Part shown: positions 22,292 through 33,249 of the stretch, one piece after another
Layout of the letters: each line of letters opens with the position of its first letter
How positions within the stretch are numbered: the stretch's first letter is position 1
Origin: Pyrenopolyporus hunteri
Lineage: Eukaryota; Ascomycota; Sordariomycetes; Xylariales; Hypoxylaceae
DNA: 64,000 bases
Assembly (NCBI GenBank): GCA_902806595.1
Contig: CADCXC010000003.1
Span: 682,001 to 746,000, forward strand
Direction of reading: 5' to 3'
Made by a program: the position numbers and the translations under genes
Notes under the pieces: generated by a model
The model's input: only the letters and a program-made list of their open reading frames with translations
Told to the model about the DNA's origin: nothing
The model's database searches: none

Positions 22292-24701
22292 TTACTGTTT
22301 ATCAAAGGTCAAAATTATGCTCTGGTAATCCGACTGCGGCCAACTCAAGCTAAGGCCTTTATTGATCAACGTTGAGCCAGACCAGGTTTGTTCCCAGGTC
22401 CCGTTGCTCGCTCTATACTTTGCGTTTGGGTCGAGGCCTTGTAACTTCAGTGGAGGCGGTAATGGTTTCAGAGCAGAGCGAATCTGGAAGGCAAACAGCA
22501 CAGCCGAGTGGCGATCCGGAGATACGAACATTGCTGCAGGCCAATTCGATTGGTCTGGGAGCGCCAGGCGGTAGAAGTCGCCGTTAATAACGATGGGGTT
22601 GATCCTTTGCTGAGTGGCAATGAAGGCGGGAATCGCGTCTAGTTCCTCTTGATCAAGAGTAGACGGGTCTAGTTCAAAACCAAACGATCCGCACATAGAA
22701 GCCACAGCTGCCCGGAAAGCTAACGGGGTCGTCCGTCCAGTTTGATGGTTCGGGACGGCGCTAACGTGGCAACCCATTGCCGAGGGGGGATAGGGGTAAG
22801 ACATTCCAAACTGGATGTATAGACGCTCTAAACCGTCTGTATCATCACTCGTCCAGCTCTGAGGCCAGTAATGAAGTAGCCCGGGATCGAACCTAGCACC
22901 CCCAGAGGCACATCCTTCCCATAAAATCTCCGGGTGGGCAGTTGTGAGGTTGTCGATTACACGGTACAGCCCCAACATATACTTGTGGTTTGCAGCAGGC
23001 GACGGCATCTCGTGCATGCCGCGGTTATTGTCCCACTTTATATACTGAATAGGGGCAGAATCGAGCACTCCTTCGACGATATTAATAATGTAATCCTGTA
23101 CCTCTGGGAGGCCGAGATCTAAGACGAGTTGGTTTCTTTGGAGCGTGCGATTGTGGTCCCCCGCATGCATGCACCATTCGGGATGTTGTTTATATAGATC
23201 GGATTCGGGGTTCACCATCTCTGGTTCGACCCAAAGCCCGAATTTCATGTGCTCCGAGGTATTCGCGACCACGATGTTGTCTACCTGCTCGACGTAAGGT
23301 CCAAGGCCATCAGGGAACTTTGCAGGATTAGGGGTCCAATCGCCCAGGCCAAGTGTATCGTTGTTCCTGGGATAATCCGTGCCAAACCATCCGTCATCAT
23401 TAACAAAGAGGGTGCAGCCAAGTCCGGCAGCATCTTCAGCTAGTTTTACCATGGAGGACTGGTTAAAGTCGAACCCGAGACCCTCCCACGAGTTAAGCAG
23501 TGGCGGGCGAACTTCAAACGTGTAATTAGACCGGGATAAATGGTTCCTATAGAGTGAATGGAAGGACCGGGACATGCCGCCTAGGCCCTGGTCCGAGTAG
23601 ACGGAAACTACCTCGGGCGACGTAAACGTCTCTCCCGGGGCTACGGGCCACGATAAATGCAGAGGGTTTAAGCCCAGGAGAACCCGGACCCAGCCGGTTG
23701 ACCAGCGCTCGACGTCAGCAGAGAATGAGCCTGTGTAGACTAGAGAGTAGCCGGTTGCCGGGCCGAAGGATTCAGTTGTGCTTGGGGAGGCCAACGTGAT
23801 AAACGGGTTATGAAAGTGAGATGAGTAACCCGCCGACGAGCGGAAGCTGCGCGAACATGTTAATTGAAATTGAAATGTGCGGAATATATTCCATGCTATC
23901 GACGGACGAACAGTGAAGGCTCAAATATATGAAGGAAAAGTCTAGCTTACCCCTGTTCACCATAAACAACCGGGCGTCTATTGATGCGTCCTTCCGCAGC
24001 CCAGTCCCCGTAGAGATCAATCATCTCTAGTTCCTCGTTCGGCATATCTATGCTCCAGCTGCTAGCTCGAAGCACTGTTATGTCTCGGCTTCCATTATTC
24101 GTGATCCGGAAGCTGCGCGTAACAGCATTATACTTGGGGAAGATGGAGTAGTATAGATCTGCCGAGACGTCGGAGTAGTTATCGTACAGGTGCACGACGA
24201 GTGTTGATACATCTCCTTCGCTACCATAGGTAGCTGGCAGGCCCGGGAGAGAGGGTTTACCAGGACTGACGTTGTAGCCCTTATAAGAGAATGCCGAAAC
24301 AGTATCTCCGTCCGAGTGTTGGATATGTATAGCAGGCACTCGGAAATCACCACGACCAAGGTCAGGGAACTCACGCCGACGATAGGTGTACGGGGTACCC
24401 CAACCAGATACTACGCCGTTGAAGTCCGGAACGGTCTCGGCAGCATAAGCGCCCCAGTGGTCATGAATCAAATCAAGCGTCAACGGATCAACATGGAACT
24501 GGTAAGAGATACTAGAAGAGGACAGAGAAAAAGACCGGCCATCCTCGCCGACGGAGATCCCTGCCCGATAAGTTATTGTTAATTCGGCATTCATGCACTC
24601 GACGAACGGTGGAGATACTTACAATCAGCTTTCTCTTGACATAGCGTCAGGGGAAAGAGATATCCCAGCGCGTTTGCAACGGCGAATTTACGGATCCTCA
24701 T
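22292..24701 (-). CDS. Secreted GH36 alpha-galactosidase
   Basis: Three exons: 24701..24623, 24560..23951, 23846..22292; introns 62 and 104 nt. The 747-residue product has the size of fungal family 36 alpha-galactosidases (AglC type), which release galactose from raffinose-family sugars and galactomannan. Exon 1 encodes a hydrophobic signal peptide (MRIRKFAVANALGYLFPLTL). Catalytic residues are visible: nucleophile Asp502 in YIKWDNN and probable acid/base Asp564 in WTSDDTD. Also GRGDFRVPA in the beta domain and GLWVEPEMVNPESDL in the barrel. Several NxS/T sites suit a glycosylated secreted enzyme. Convergent with the amidase, 225 nt apart. Confidence 0.93.
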
Positions 24702-25310
24702 ATTGCTTGACGGTCCATGTTTGGGGGAACAGAAGGAAATCAGACATAACAGTCGTCATCTCGCTACATGTACTAATCCTTTCAACGCCCCTTTGATCCT
24801 TCGGGGGAAGTTGATGCGAACAAGCTGCGATTTTCCGCGCGAAAATTAGATACGTCACCTGCAGTCGGAGATTCTCATCCCTGGATAAGCTCTTTCAGCC
24901 CGGATTGCCCATAGCTGAGGCTTACCGTCTGGACAGTGGACAGTTATGATACCGAATACTAGCAATAGCTCCATCTCTAATGCACGTCGAACCACTAATA
25001 CGGAAACGCTTGCTCTAAAACTTGAATTTTTGCCGTAAGGGATGCGGAGGTAGAGGGAAATCTCTACGCAGAGTATAGCGCTGTAGTATTCTATTGCCTT
25101 AGCTTCTTAGCTACTCCGCATGGCGCATTTCGTGGTGACCATCGCCTTTTAAAAGTCACTATGGAAGAGCCGTGCGGGGAATGGGATTAGAGGAGTTAGG
25201 CGATGAATAGGGGCCGTCACCGTCAGCCACAGATTGTTGTTTATAGTTCTAGTTTGCAGGGTCGAAAGAACACAACCATCCATTAAATCCCCAACGATTG
25301 GGTTTGTGGA
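24702..25310. other. Intergenic region upstream of the alpha-galactosidase
   Basis: About 600 bases holding the probable alpha-galactosidase promoter and the 3' end of the ThuA-like gene. No CreA-type site cluster or gene could be singled out with confidence. Confidence 0.4.
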
Positions 25311-25982
25311 CTATGACATGCGTGCTGCCCACAATATGCCATTTAGTAAATGGCCTGTGAACTTCTGATCTGAATATGCGCCGTCGAAATGGCCTAGCGA
25401 TGTGTAGAAAGAGCGTCCACCGTCGAACTCTCGACACCATGCCACCGGATGATCGTCGCCTAACTTCCCCCCTCTGTAAGTCCGTTCGTCGATAGACAAC
25501 AGCACATCCACCTTTTCCCGGGGGTTCGCATCGAAGTTGTACCATTCGTCAAACCACTCCCACCTCTCCGGCAAACCGGAAACGATCGCATGGTCTCTAT
25601 TTTCGACGACCAAGATACCGGGTTGCGGCTCCGGGTGATCAACAAATACAGCACCAATAAGTTCGCCGTACCAGGGATCTTTTGTCATGCCGGCGGCGGC
25701 GTAGTGGATCCCGACGAATCCTCCTCCAGCTCTCACGTAACTCTGCAGCCCGGCCAATTGCTCTCCATTAAGAACATCGCCGCTTGTCTGTAGGAATATG
25801 ACGGCTCCATACCGCGATAAGTTCTCGGCGTTTACCAGCGATGCGTCTTCCGAAGAGTCAACGGTGAACGTGTTCGATAACTCCCCAAGTCGTCTGATGC
25901 CCTCGATTCCCGCGGAAATTGAGTCGTGGCGATAGCCTGCCGTCTTACTGAAAACGAAGACGGACAACTTACCGGACGTCAT
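25311..25982 (-). CDS. ThuA-like domain protein
   Basis: Intronless, 223 residues, almost wholly a ThuA-like (trehalose utilisation, class I glutamine-amidotransferase-like) domain. It opens with the first strand FVFSKTAGYRHDSI, then YGAVIFLQTSGDVL, GGGFVGIHYAAAG, and ends with SFYTSLGHFDGAYSD and GHLLNGILWAA, all hallmarks of the family. The canonical GATase catalytic Cys is not evident, as usual for ThuA. Family members are linked to sugar metabolism in bacteria; the fungal role is unknown. No signal peptide, so probably cytosolic. It lies next to the alpha-galactosidase, but a shared pathway is only a guess. Confidence 0.88.
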   Translation of the reverse strand: MTSGKLSVFVFSKTAGYRHDSISAGIEGIRRLGELSNTFTVDSSEDASLVNAENLSRYGAVIFLQTSGDVLNGEQLAGLQSYVRAGGGFVGIHYAAAGMTKDPWYGELIGAVFVDHPEPQPGILVVENRDHAIVSGLPERWEWFDEWYNFDANPREKVDVLLSIDERTYRGGKLGDDHPVAWCREFDGGRSFYTSLGHFDGAYSDQKFTGHLLNGILWAARMS

Positions 25983-28360
25983 GGCTGAAACCAGTCAAAT
26001 CCGAGCTTCCTATGCGCATAGAGAAAAGATAACGAAACTGGCTAGTAAAATTAGAGAACGATAGTAACGTTTTAACTATCGCGTTAGCCCGTAATGAGGT
26101 TTTGTCCAGGGTTAACTGCCGAACAGTCCTATTTAAAACTACCCAGTAATACATCTAGATACATCTAGCCATCTTAAGGGACCTAGAAGGCACATAGAGA
26201 TGGACATTTCTTAGGTAGTTTCTAGGAATGAGACATATCTAGCTATATCCGTATTCTACATAATTCGGTTAAGGACAGGATAGAAAGAATCGCGTGAGTC
26301 AGTACTGAGCCGTTGTCTTTCACTCAGTAAACGTCCGTTTCCACGACTCCGCTCCTGATGAGAGAACTTTTCATGTAATAGAACTTTGTCGATCTCCCGT
26401 CCGCCCAGGCGAATTTTGGTTCTAATTCCAAATATTCGGTCGACACCAGGGGACTTCCCATTTATAGTAAGAAATGATTCTCTACTATCAGGAGAAAGGC
26501 CGGCGTTGAGCGCCTCGGAATTGTCCTTATCCGTAATTTATTGAGGTCATCAGTTGGTATTTACTCTGTGCCCATATATACCTGGTAGGTGGTAGGTGGC
26601 TTACTACATGCTAAACAGTTGTCCTAGCGCGATTGGTACCAAACCTTTGCTGGGAGAGTCGTGGCATGTTTAGGATGGTTTCAGGGGTTTCAGAGGGAAA
26701 AAGAGGAGCGCAAGCGTCTATGTATGTTGGTAACTGGTAGTGGGATCTCTGCCGGGGAGGACCGCCACTCCCGGCATCCATGCTAGCGGAGCTGTGCCTG
26801 GAATCGATAACAGATACCAACAACTTAAGAATTGGATATTCGCCCTCCTTATCGAATAGCTAGGTAGGTAGTTGCGACATCGTTATTGGTATGTAGAGTA
26901 TAAGTGTAGGGGAAACAGAGGGGTTTCTTTCTTTCCTTTTTCTCTAAAAACGGGGATAGTTGGCAATGTTGTTTCAGCGTTATAGCCATCGAAAATTATA
27001 AGGTCGATATATAAGTGCCCGGGTGCGCTAAAGATCAATGCCACCAAGTATATCTCTTCCACATGGATATTCCCATAAAGCTATATATTAGAAGATAATA
27101 AACAAACAAATTGCAGGAGATACATATAAACGCTCTGAGAGCAGAGGAAAATGAGAAGAAGGACGAAGAATCAAGTCATTTACCTAGGTAGGAGGTAAGT
27201 TATCGACTTGTAAATCGAGTTTTTTAAGGCGTTGGCACAGACCTAAAGTTTTGACCCGAAAAATTTCACAGCAATGGTTTGCCCGCATAAGTCACCACCG
27301 AATAGCCCAACGCCAGCCTGCTAAATTAGGTACCTAGCCCGATCGCCTATGTAACTTGTAGCCCATACGAAACTTATTAGGCGCAGCGTCCTCGACGCCG
27401 GCGGTAAATGTGGCAGTTACGGGATAGATGAAGACGACGAACCGATTATCGAAGGTTTTGATTATTTCCTTCAAAGCAGGGAGTATGTATATCGAATATT
27501 AGAAACTGCTCAGATCTCGTTCTTATATTACATGTAGGTAGAATTTCCCGTAGAATATAAGGTCCTATCACTACCTATCTTCCTAGGTACTTAGATATTA
27601 TGCAACTAAAGCCTTGTAGTGCATCATCACTTGGCTCATTTATGGCACATAACCCTTCGTCCATTTCCTTGACGCTTCATGAATTACGATTGCAGCCTCT
27701 TCGGTAGAGGTTCTTAAGCCACATGAGTGAATACCATCTGACTCAGTATATAACTATCAGCGCTATATATTGTTTACATCTATTAACATGTCATAGCGCC
27801 ATATCGCTTTGTGATACTGATTGAACAGCCTCTGTAAATTGTTGATCTTACATGGCCGTCTGAAAGTGTATGGAAATCATGATAGGTTTCTCCACAGAAG
27901 ATGACGAATCGGGCCTCAAGGAGGACCTATCGTACTATTTGACGCTCCCGGAGGCTCAAAGGGGCTTATGCTACACATTCCACGCGGTTTCCATGCATCT
28001 CGGGAGGTAACGCAACCCATTTAAAGCCGCCGTTCTGGCGTGATGGGAGCTCAGAAAGTAACTCTATCCGGCTGCGGGCCGTTTCAAGGAGACGGGCAGG
28101 GGGACATCCCCCACCCACACGCAACGGCAGTGGGACCCTTCTCCTGTTAGATGATGTGCTTCCAGGTATAAGATGAGACGCCGCTGGAAATGGGAAAGCG
28201 ACGGTTCTGATCTACGACCTTTCCGTTCATCATTTTCATTCTTCATGTCAATCTTTGTCTGATCAGCCGGCCTGCTTCGATTCTTGGGTAATTGTTTTTC
28301 TGTAGCATTGTACTTCATATCCCTCATTGCTCTTCTTCCTTCCGTTGTTCTGCGAACACC
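25983..28360. other. Gene-poor intergenic region
   Basis: About 2.4 kb with stops in all frames and no recognised domain. AT-rich stretches, several TAGGTAGGT/ACCTAGGTA motifs (26586, 26867, 27183, 27328, 27581) and CT-rich DNA just before the gEgh16-like start. No RNA gene or transposon frame is recognised. Confidence 0.5.
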
Positions 28361-29430
28361 ATGTTTTACCTACGACAGTTCCTCACTGCTTCGGCCATTC
28401 TGGCAGTGGCCCACGGCCAAGGCGTTATCATAGAGGCACAGGGGACGAGGGGTTCGCCGGCAAGCAGCGGCCTACAAGGTACGCCATTATACAAGCTGGT
28501 TTCCGGCATAGGAGGCTAACGGACATCGCAGTTGACCCCAACGACAAAACCGACGCCAACTTGATTTCTGACACCGAGATTTCGACGAACGTCGTAAACC
28601 AATGCGGGAGAACTCTGAAAGCGGGTAACATCGACGTGGGCGCAACTACCGAAGATGCTCTAGCGGCCAATCAAGTCACGCAGGTAACCAAGGGAAGTAA
28701 CGTGAAGGTCACGATTCGCCAGGTTAACAATGCCGGCGCTGGTCCGTACACCTGTGATATGGACCTGTTGGGCAATGTGGCCGGCCTCACGGGCCAGATC
28801 AACCTCACCACGACCGAGAGCCGTCCTAATAGGAACGGGGAAATTACCCTACAGGTGGCGATGCCCGACGACCTGGCGTGCATTGGATGTAAGACAACTG
28901 CTAGCAAGAATCGACCCCGATTTCACAGCTGACATGAATCGCTCTTAGCATCGACCGGTGATGTCTGCACGGTCCGATGCCGTAACGCAAACGATTTTGG
29001 TGGGTGTTTTGCGGTGCAGCAGACCGACACTACACCTGCCGAAAATAAGCCAGAAAACATCGAAGCATTCCAATCGCTAAAGGATGTTAAGGAGCAGATC
29101 CTGCAAAACGTCGCTGACCTTCCTGCCGCTGCGAAGGCCCTTGCGGGAGCTGGGGACAGCGATGCAGAGATAGGTTCGGCCATAGTAGACGGTATCCAGG
29201 CGGCCGACCCGGCTACGGACGGCCTTGCGGACGGCCAAACAGGAAACGATAATGCAAACACAGGCAACGGCAACAGCAATGGCAATAGCAATGGCAATGG
29301 TAATGGCAACAATAACGGCAACGGAAATAATGGGAATGGTGGGACCGGCAACGGCAATGGCCGCGGAGGAAGAGGCGGTCGCAACCGGTTTAACAACAGG
29401 CGGCGCTGGAGCGCGCGCCGCTTCGAATAG
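28361..29430 (+). CDS. gEgh16-like secreted protein with Gly/Asn-rich tail
   Basis: Exons 28361..28478, 28532..28888, 28949..29430; introns 53 and 60 nt, branch sites GCTAAC and GCTGAC; 318 residues. A signal peptide (MFYLRQFLTASAILAVAHG, cut near Gln20) is followed by a cysteine-containing domain with VNQCGRTL, NNAGAGPYTCDMD and DVCTVRCRNAN, the pattern of gEgh16/MAS3/GAS1 proteins first seen in appressoria of plant-infecting fungi and linked to penetration. After about residue 245 comes a low-complexity tail of Gly and Asn with Ser, ending in a strongly basic RGGRGGRNRF...RRRW segment, which is unusual for the family. Probably secreted or cell-wall bound. Not proven to be an effector. Confidence 0.85.
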
Positions 29431-30569
29431 AGATCATCTGGTGGGTAGAGGACGGCACCATCTCTCTATTTAACCCGACCAGCGATTCCAACTTGAACCG
29501 GGAAGCTGGAGGAATCAATGAAGTATATATCAAGAGCAATACCCCCTGAGTGTGTAAATAATGAGTACTTATCGTATATACCCAGACCGAAAGCTCCGGG
29601 ATGAGCTTTCTAAGTGTTCTGCTGCTATCACGTTCCGCCGACTACGACTGGGTTATGCCGAGCCGAAACGGAAGAGAACCTGTGTGAGGGTTTACGTCAA
29701 TCAGGGGTATATAGTATAGACGATGTAACCTACCAAGGTGCATCTTTCTTCCTGTTGGCATGATAGAGCGAAAAATCATGCTGCTCTCGAAATTCATGTA
29801 AGCCAGGCAGCCTCGACGAAGATGACCCAGCGTAGCATCATGGTGGTTAGGTAGCCTTACCCCTGCGCCGCATGCCGAAAGTGTGCCTGTTCTTCAGAGG
29901 CGCACAGATCTACGCTACCTTCTCAGGATTAACATTCTGGTAAGATGACATATCGTTGTTGTAGGCTATGTAGATCCATGACGAAGGTCTGGACTTCTAT
30001 GATATACGGGTCACCCAATATTTAAATCCTTCCCCCGAAGCAGCACTGCCGCCCACCCAATCAGATAATGGGCATGATAGGCTACTGTGTCCGCTAGACA
30101 GCTAACGCGCAAGGGTCACAATCCTCACATGTCATTAGAAGCTTAAATGTTCCCACAGGCACTACTACGGAATGCACCTCCTAAATAACAAGGTAGGATA
30201 CATGGACATATAAACAGTAGACACGCAGACCAAGTTCCTAAAAATATAGTGATCTTCATCAAGTATGAACGCTTAGGAAGAACTTAAAATGTTGAGGTTC
30301 GCTGCGACTCGAGATTCGTGATCGTTTTCCTTAAGAGCATGTCAAGATAACATAGTGATAGTATTCTAAACTGGATAGCTTTCTGTCATCTGAGACCCGC
30401 ACAATATTAGCACGGTTTTGTCAAACCACCTCGCGAAATCGATCGTACTACAGCCGAGTTTTCGACGACGGAACGAAGAGAGAAAAGTTACTTAGCGATT
30501 TATCTATATCGATTCTTTCGTGTCTCATTCATAACTCGCCCATTTCATACTACCACGCGGAAGATCATC
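29431..30569. other. Intergenic region, about 1.1 kb
   Basis: Holds the 3' untranslated region of the gEgh16-like gene and the promoter of the small membrane protein. No credible coding frame or RNA gene seen. Confidence 0.5.
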
Positions 30570-31205
30570 ATGTGGATAGAGACGAACAGGCTATGGTTTA
30601 CAACCGAAGTTAAAGGATCGTACATGCCCACTGAAGACGTCTTAATATTAAGCTCGACATTCAGTGTGGTGGTGTCCTTGATAATAGAGACGCTACTCTT
30701 GTTCGTGGTACCGAGTAAATCTAAACAGGTAAGAATTGTCCGGTTATCGCATAAAGCGCTTATACGGACGATAAACGCTAATGAAATGGCGATATAGACG
30801 AAATTATGGCTCACGTACCTACTGATGATAATACTCTTCGCGAACGCTGCCCTAAGCTTTGTAGCTTTCCTCCATGCGCCGGTCAATCTCAGCACCTACA
30901 TCGAAGGATACACCGACGCCGTAACTGCGAGTGGCCACGCCGATAGTGGGTTACCAGAATGGCATGGCGATGTTAAAATGCATTTCGGTTCACATACGGA
31001 GGGCTTTTTATGTGGGCGACGAGTAGCATCCCGCTGGCTCAGCCTCCTGATATCAATCTTCTCTATCATACTCATGGTTTCGGCCTGGTTGGACTTTCGG
31101 GAATACGACTCCCAGGAATCGGAAATTCTGGAGTTCGATGAAGAATCACTTGGTGAAAAGGGGCTTCTCTTACCGAAGCCGTTAGATGTTATGGAAAATC
31201 GATAG
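30570..31205 (+). CDS. Small three-helix membrane protein, unknown function
   Basis: Exons 30570..30728 and 30798..31205 with a 69-nt intron (GTAAGA...ATAG, branch GCTAAT); 188 residues. Three hydrophobic helices are visible: about residues 24-48 (ILSSTFSVVVSLIIETLLLF), 56-78 (LWLTYLLMIILFANAALSFV) and 142-162 (WLSLLISIFSIILMVSAWL). Between helices 2 and 3 lies a loop with His, Gly and Asp residues and one Cys; the C-terminus is acidic (Glu/Asp-rich). I recognise no family. The gene reads cleanly across the splice, so I consider it real. It sits 140 nt upstream of the MITE-like element. Confidence 0.6.
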
Positions 31206-31345
31206 CAAGATGTACTTATCTTACGAATATAAATACCACTTAAGGCAATTAACGAAGTTAATGACGGAGTTCAGGATTTAATAGTAATCTATAGTATTTA
31301 TTGGCATTACCTTAGGGAGATATGTACGCTGAGACGTTCTATATA

Positions 31346-31400
31346 GGTACCGTAGCGGCAAATTATGGGAATGAAAAACGATTGTATACTTAGAAAACGT
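31346..31400 (+). repeat. Left terminal inverted repeat
   Basis: Mirror of 31989..32043. Outer 16 bases match at 14 positions, and a second block (31378..31392) matches at 13 of 15. Confidence 0.6.
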
Positions 31401-31560
31401 TGGTTATAAAAAAACGTTATTTTTTAAGAAATGATTTCTCATTATTTTACGCGTTTTTTATTTTTATTTTTAATATTACGACGCGTAAATATTGTGTAAT
31501 AATATAATATATAAAGAAATTATCTTTTAACTTTACGTTCGATTTTTTTTTCTTTCTTCT

Positions 31561-31790
31561 AAGATATTTCTAAGTCTCCTTCTAGGTCTCCTTCCAGTTC
31601 CAGATCCCTAGGTCTCCAGGTTTTCAGGTTTCTAGGTCTCCAGGTCTCCAGGTCTCCAGGTCTTCAGGTCTCCAGGTCTCCAGGTCTTTTTCTAGGTCTC
31701 CAGGTCTTTAAATCTCCTTCCAGGTCTCCTTCCAGGTCTTTAAATCTCTAAGTTTTTAAATCTCCCTTCAAATCTTTAAGTCTTTATGAG
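31561..31790. repeat. Degenerate AGGTCTCC minisatellite
   Basis: About 230 bases of imperfect tandem units AGGTCTCC, with variants AGGTCTTC, AGGTCTTT and AAATCTCC, on the plus strand. The variants are consistent with C-to-T decay. It lies wholly within the MITE-like element. Confidence 0.85.
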
Positions 31791-31874
31791 GTAGAATATT
31801 TTAGGTACTTAGGTACTTACCTAGGTATTTGGGTGGGTGATTAGGTATATAGTCGTTTCGTAACTGTAGTAACG

Positions 31875-31875
<1 letters not shown>

Positions 31876-31903
<28 letters not shown>
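31876..31903. repeat. Poly(A) tract, 28 bases
   Basis: An uninterrupted run of A inside the MITE-like element. It could be a simple-sequence expansion; length may be subject to assembly error. Confidence 0.9.
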
Positions 31904-31906
<3 letters not shown>

Positions 31907-31988
31907 AGAGAATTATTTCCATTTTATATAAGAAATCGTTGCCGTAGGAAAAACGATTGCCGTCCAACTAAATTTATGTTATTAAGAA

Positions 31989-32043
31989 ATCGTTTTTGAA
32001 TATACAACCGTTGTCTACATTTACCGGTTGCCGCTGTGGTACC
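31989..32043 (-). repeat. Right terminal inverted repeat
   Basis: Mirror of 31346..31400; ends in GGTACC followed by TA. Additional AAATCGTT/AACGATT units further inward suggest the repeat arms were longer before decay. Confidence 0.6.
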
Positions 32044-32045
32044 TA

Positions 32046-32423
32046 ATTATCCTTCCCAGTGCATGGGTAGCCGCTAACCGTCTCCTAATTACAGCGCAAC
32101 GCAGCGCCTAAAAAATAGTCGGGTTCCGACTGTAAATCCCCAACCTTTAGAGGAGTATTATAGCGAGGTACGCACTAAAGTCAACTATGATTGCGGTGGC
32201 TTTCAGCGCTATGAACCCTATATTTATAGCGAACGAAAAATGCGATCTAATCGGTCGAATTAGCTGCTGCGGCCATAGGGGACTCATACGCTACAGCCAC
32301 TGATAACATATAATGTGTTAGCGGACGTTCTTCACTGATAGGATTCCCCTGAGATTTTTCCCTTTATTTTATAGAAATTTCCCCCAAGACCTATGGGCGT
32401 AAGACCTCTCTGCTCATCACACT
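32046..32423. other. Intergenic region between the MITE-like element and the sulfoxide reductase
   Basis: Non-coding; contains two TTATAGCGA words (near 32158 and 32224) that may be further repeat debris. No gene seen. Confidence 0.4.
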
Positions 32424-33249
32424 TTACCAATCACAGCTTTTCCCTATCAGTTCTGCCAGCTGCTCCAAGTACTTCTTATCCACCTCGTCGAAGCCGTTAA
32501 AATCGGCGCAGTCAACGTCGATGATAGCGACCAGCTTCTTCGCTTCTCCTTCGTCACCACCGACGACAATGGGGACCACGATTTCGCTCTTGCTATCGCC
32601 GTCGCACGCGATGTGCCCCGGGAACTTCTCGACATCGGCGACCAGCTGCGTGGTTTGGGTCTCCGCCGCAGCCCCGCATACTCCTTTCCCGAAGGCGATG
32701 GTCTGACATGCAACCTTCCCCTGGAAGGGCCCTAGGATGAGCTGTGGCTTTGACGGCGTCGCCCGCGGGTCAAGGGTGTAGAAGCCTGCGCGAAAGAGGC
32801 TATAAACTCGAATGCTTTTTATTTTCTAAGAGCGACATAGCGCTTCTCCGTACGAGAGTGAACCACTAACTAACCTGCCCAGTTGACTGCACTGCTTGGG
32901 TGAGGCAACGACTTATAGGCGTGCCATAATAGAGATGCGACGTTGGCGAGATTACTTCGCGGCATTACCGTCAGTCCATTTTTGAGCCGACTTACTTTTC
33001 CATGAAGAATTCAAGACATACCAGACCTAGGGAGGCGTGAGCGCGAGACCAATACTTAAACCGGAAGACTTAAACGCACCCAGTTTCTTTGGCCGTCGAA
33101 GAGGCCTTCGGCTTGCAATAACACCTGGGTGTAAGCCTGTTCTTTCGTCACCCCCTGAGCAAAGTTTGATGCGTCCGCATGGACCTATGAGTGTGCCCAA
33201 GTTAGAGTAGCTTTTCGAGTTGACCGAAGGAGGTGCGCTTGCGAACCAT
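32424..33249 (-). CDS. Free methionine-(R)-sulfoxide reductase (GAF domain)
   Basis: GAF-domain enzyme that reduces free methionine-R-sulfoxide with thioredoxin, protecting against oxidation; cytosolic. Likely exons: 33249..33247 (ATG only), 33184..33078, 32954..32875, 32785..32424; about 183 residues. Family landmarks follow in order: HADASNF, GLFDGQRNWV, LWHAYKSLP, NWAGFY, LGPFQGKVACQTIAFGKGVCG, GHIACDGDSKSEIVVP, FDEVDKKYLEQLA. The three catalytic/resolving Cys (in VAC, GVC, IAC) are all present. The junction between exons 2 and 3 is problematic: no GT donor keeps frame, and the frame-consistent solution uses a GC donor at 33077. This could be a non-standard intron, a frame-breaking mutation or a sequence error. 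Confidence 0.85.

Larger units (their letters stand above)
31346..32043. mobile_element. MITE-like element with terminal inverted repeats and TA flanks
   Basis: A 698-bp segment whose ends mirror each other. The left end (from 31346) begins GGTACCgtAGCGGCAA and has AACGATTGTATACTT about 32 bases in. The reverse complement of the right end (ending 32043) begins GGTACCacAGCGGCAA and has AACGGTTGTATATTC at the same distance. Both ends abut TA (31344-31345 and 32044-32045), the target duplication of Tc1/mariner-type elements. Many arm differences are C/T or A/G transitions, as expected of RIP-mutated fungal repeats. No transposase frame lies inside; the interior is AT-rich and includes a minisatellite and a 28-A tract. 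Interpretation: a degenerate non-autonomous DNA transposon. Confidence 0.65.

Noticed and set aside
25983..28360. Transposon or RNA gene in the 2.4-kb gap
   Set aside because: I found no reverse transcriptase, transposase or tRNA-like fold, and no inverted ends by eye; left as undefined intergenic DNA.
32955..33000. A longer exon 3 of the sulfoxide reductase using the AG at 32996-32995
   Set aside because: It keeps an open frame with a phase-1 donor but inserts about 14 residues into a highly conserved segment.
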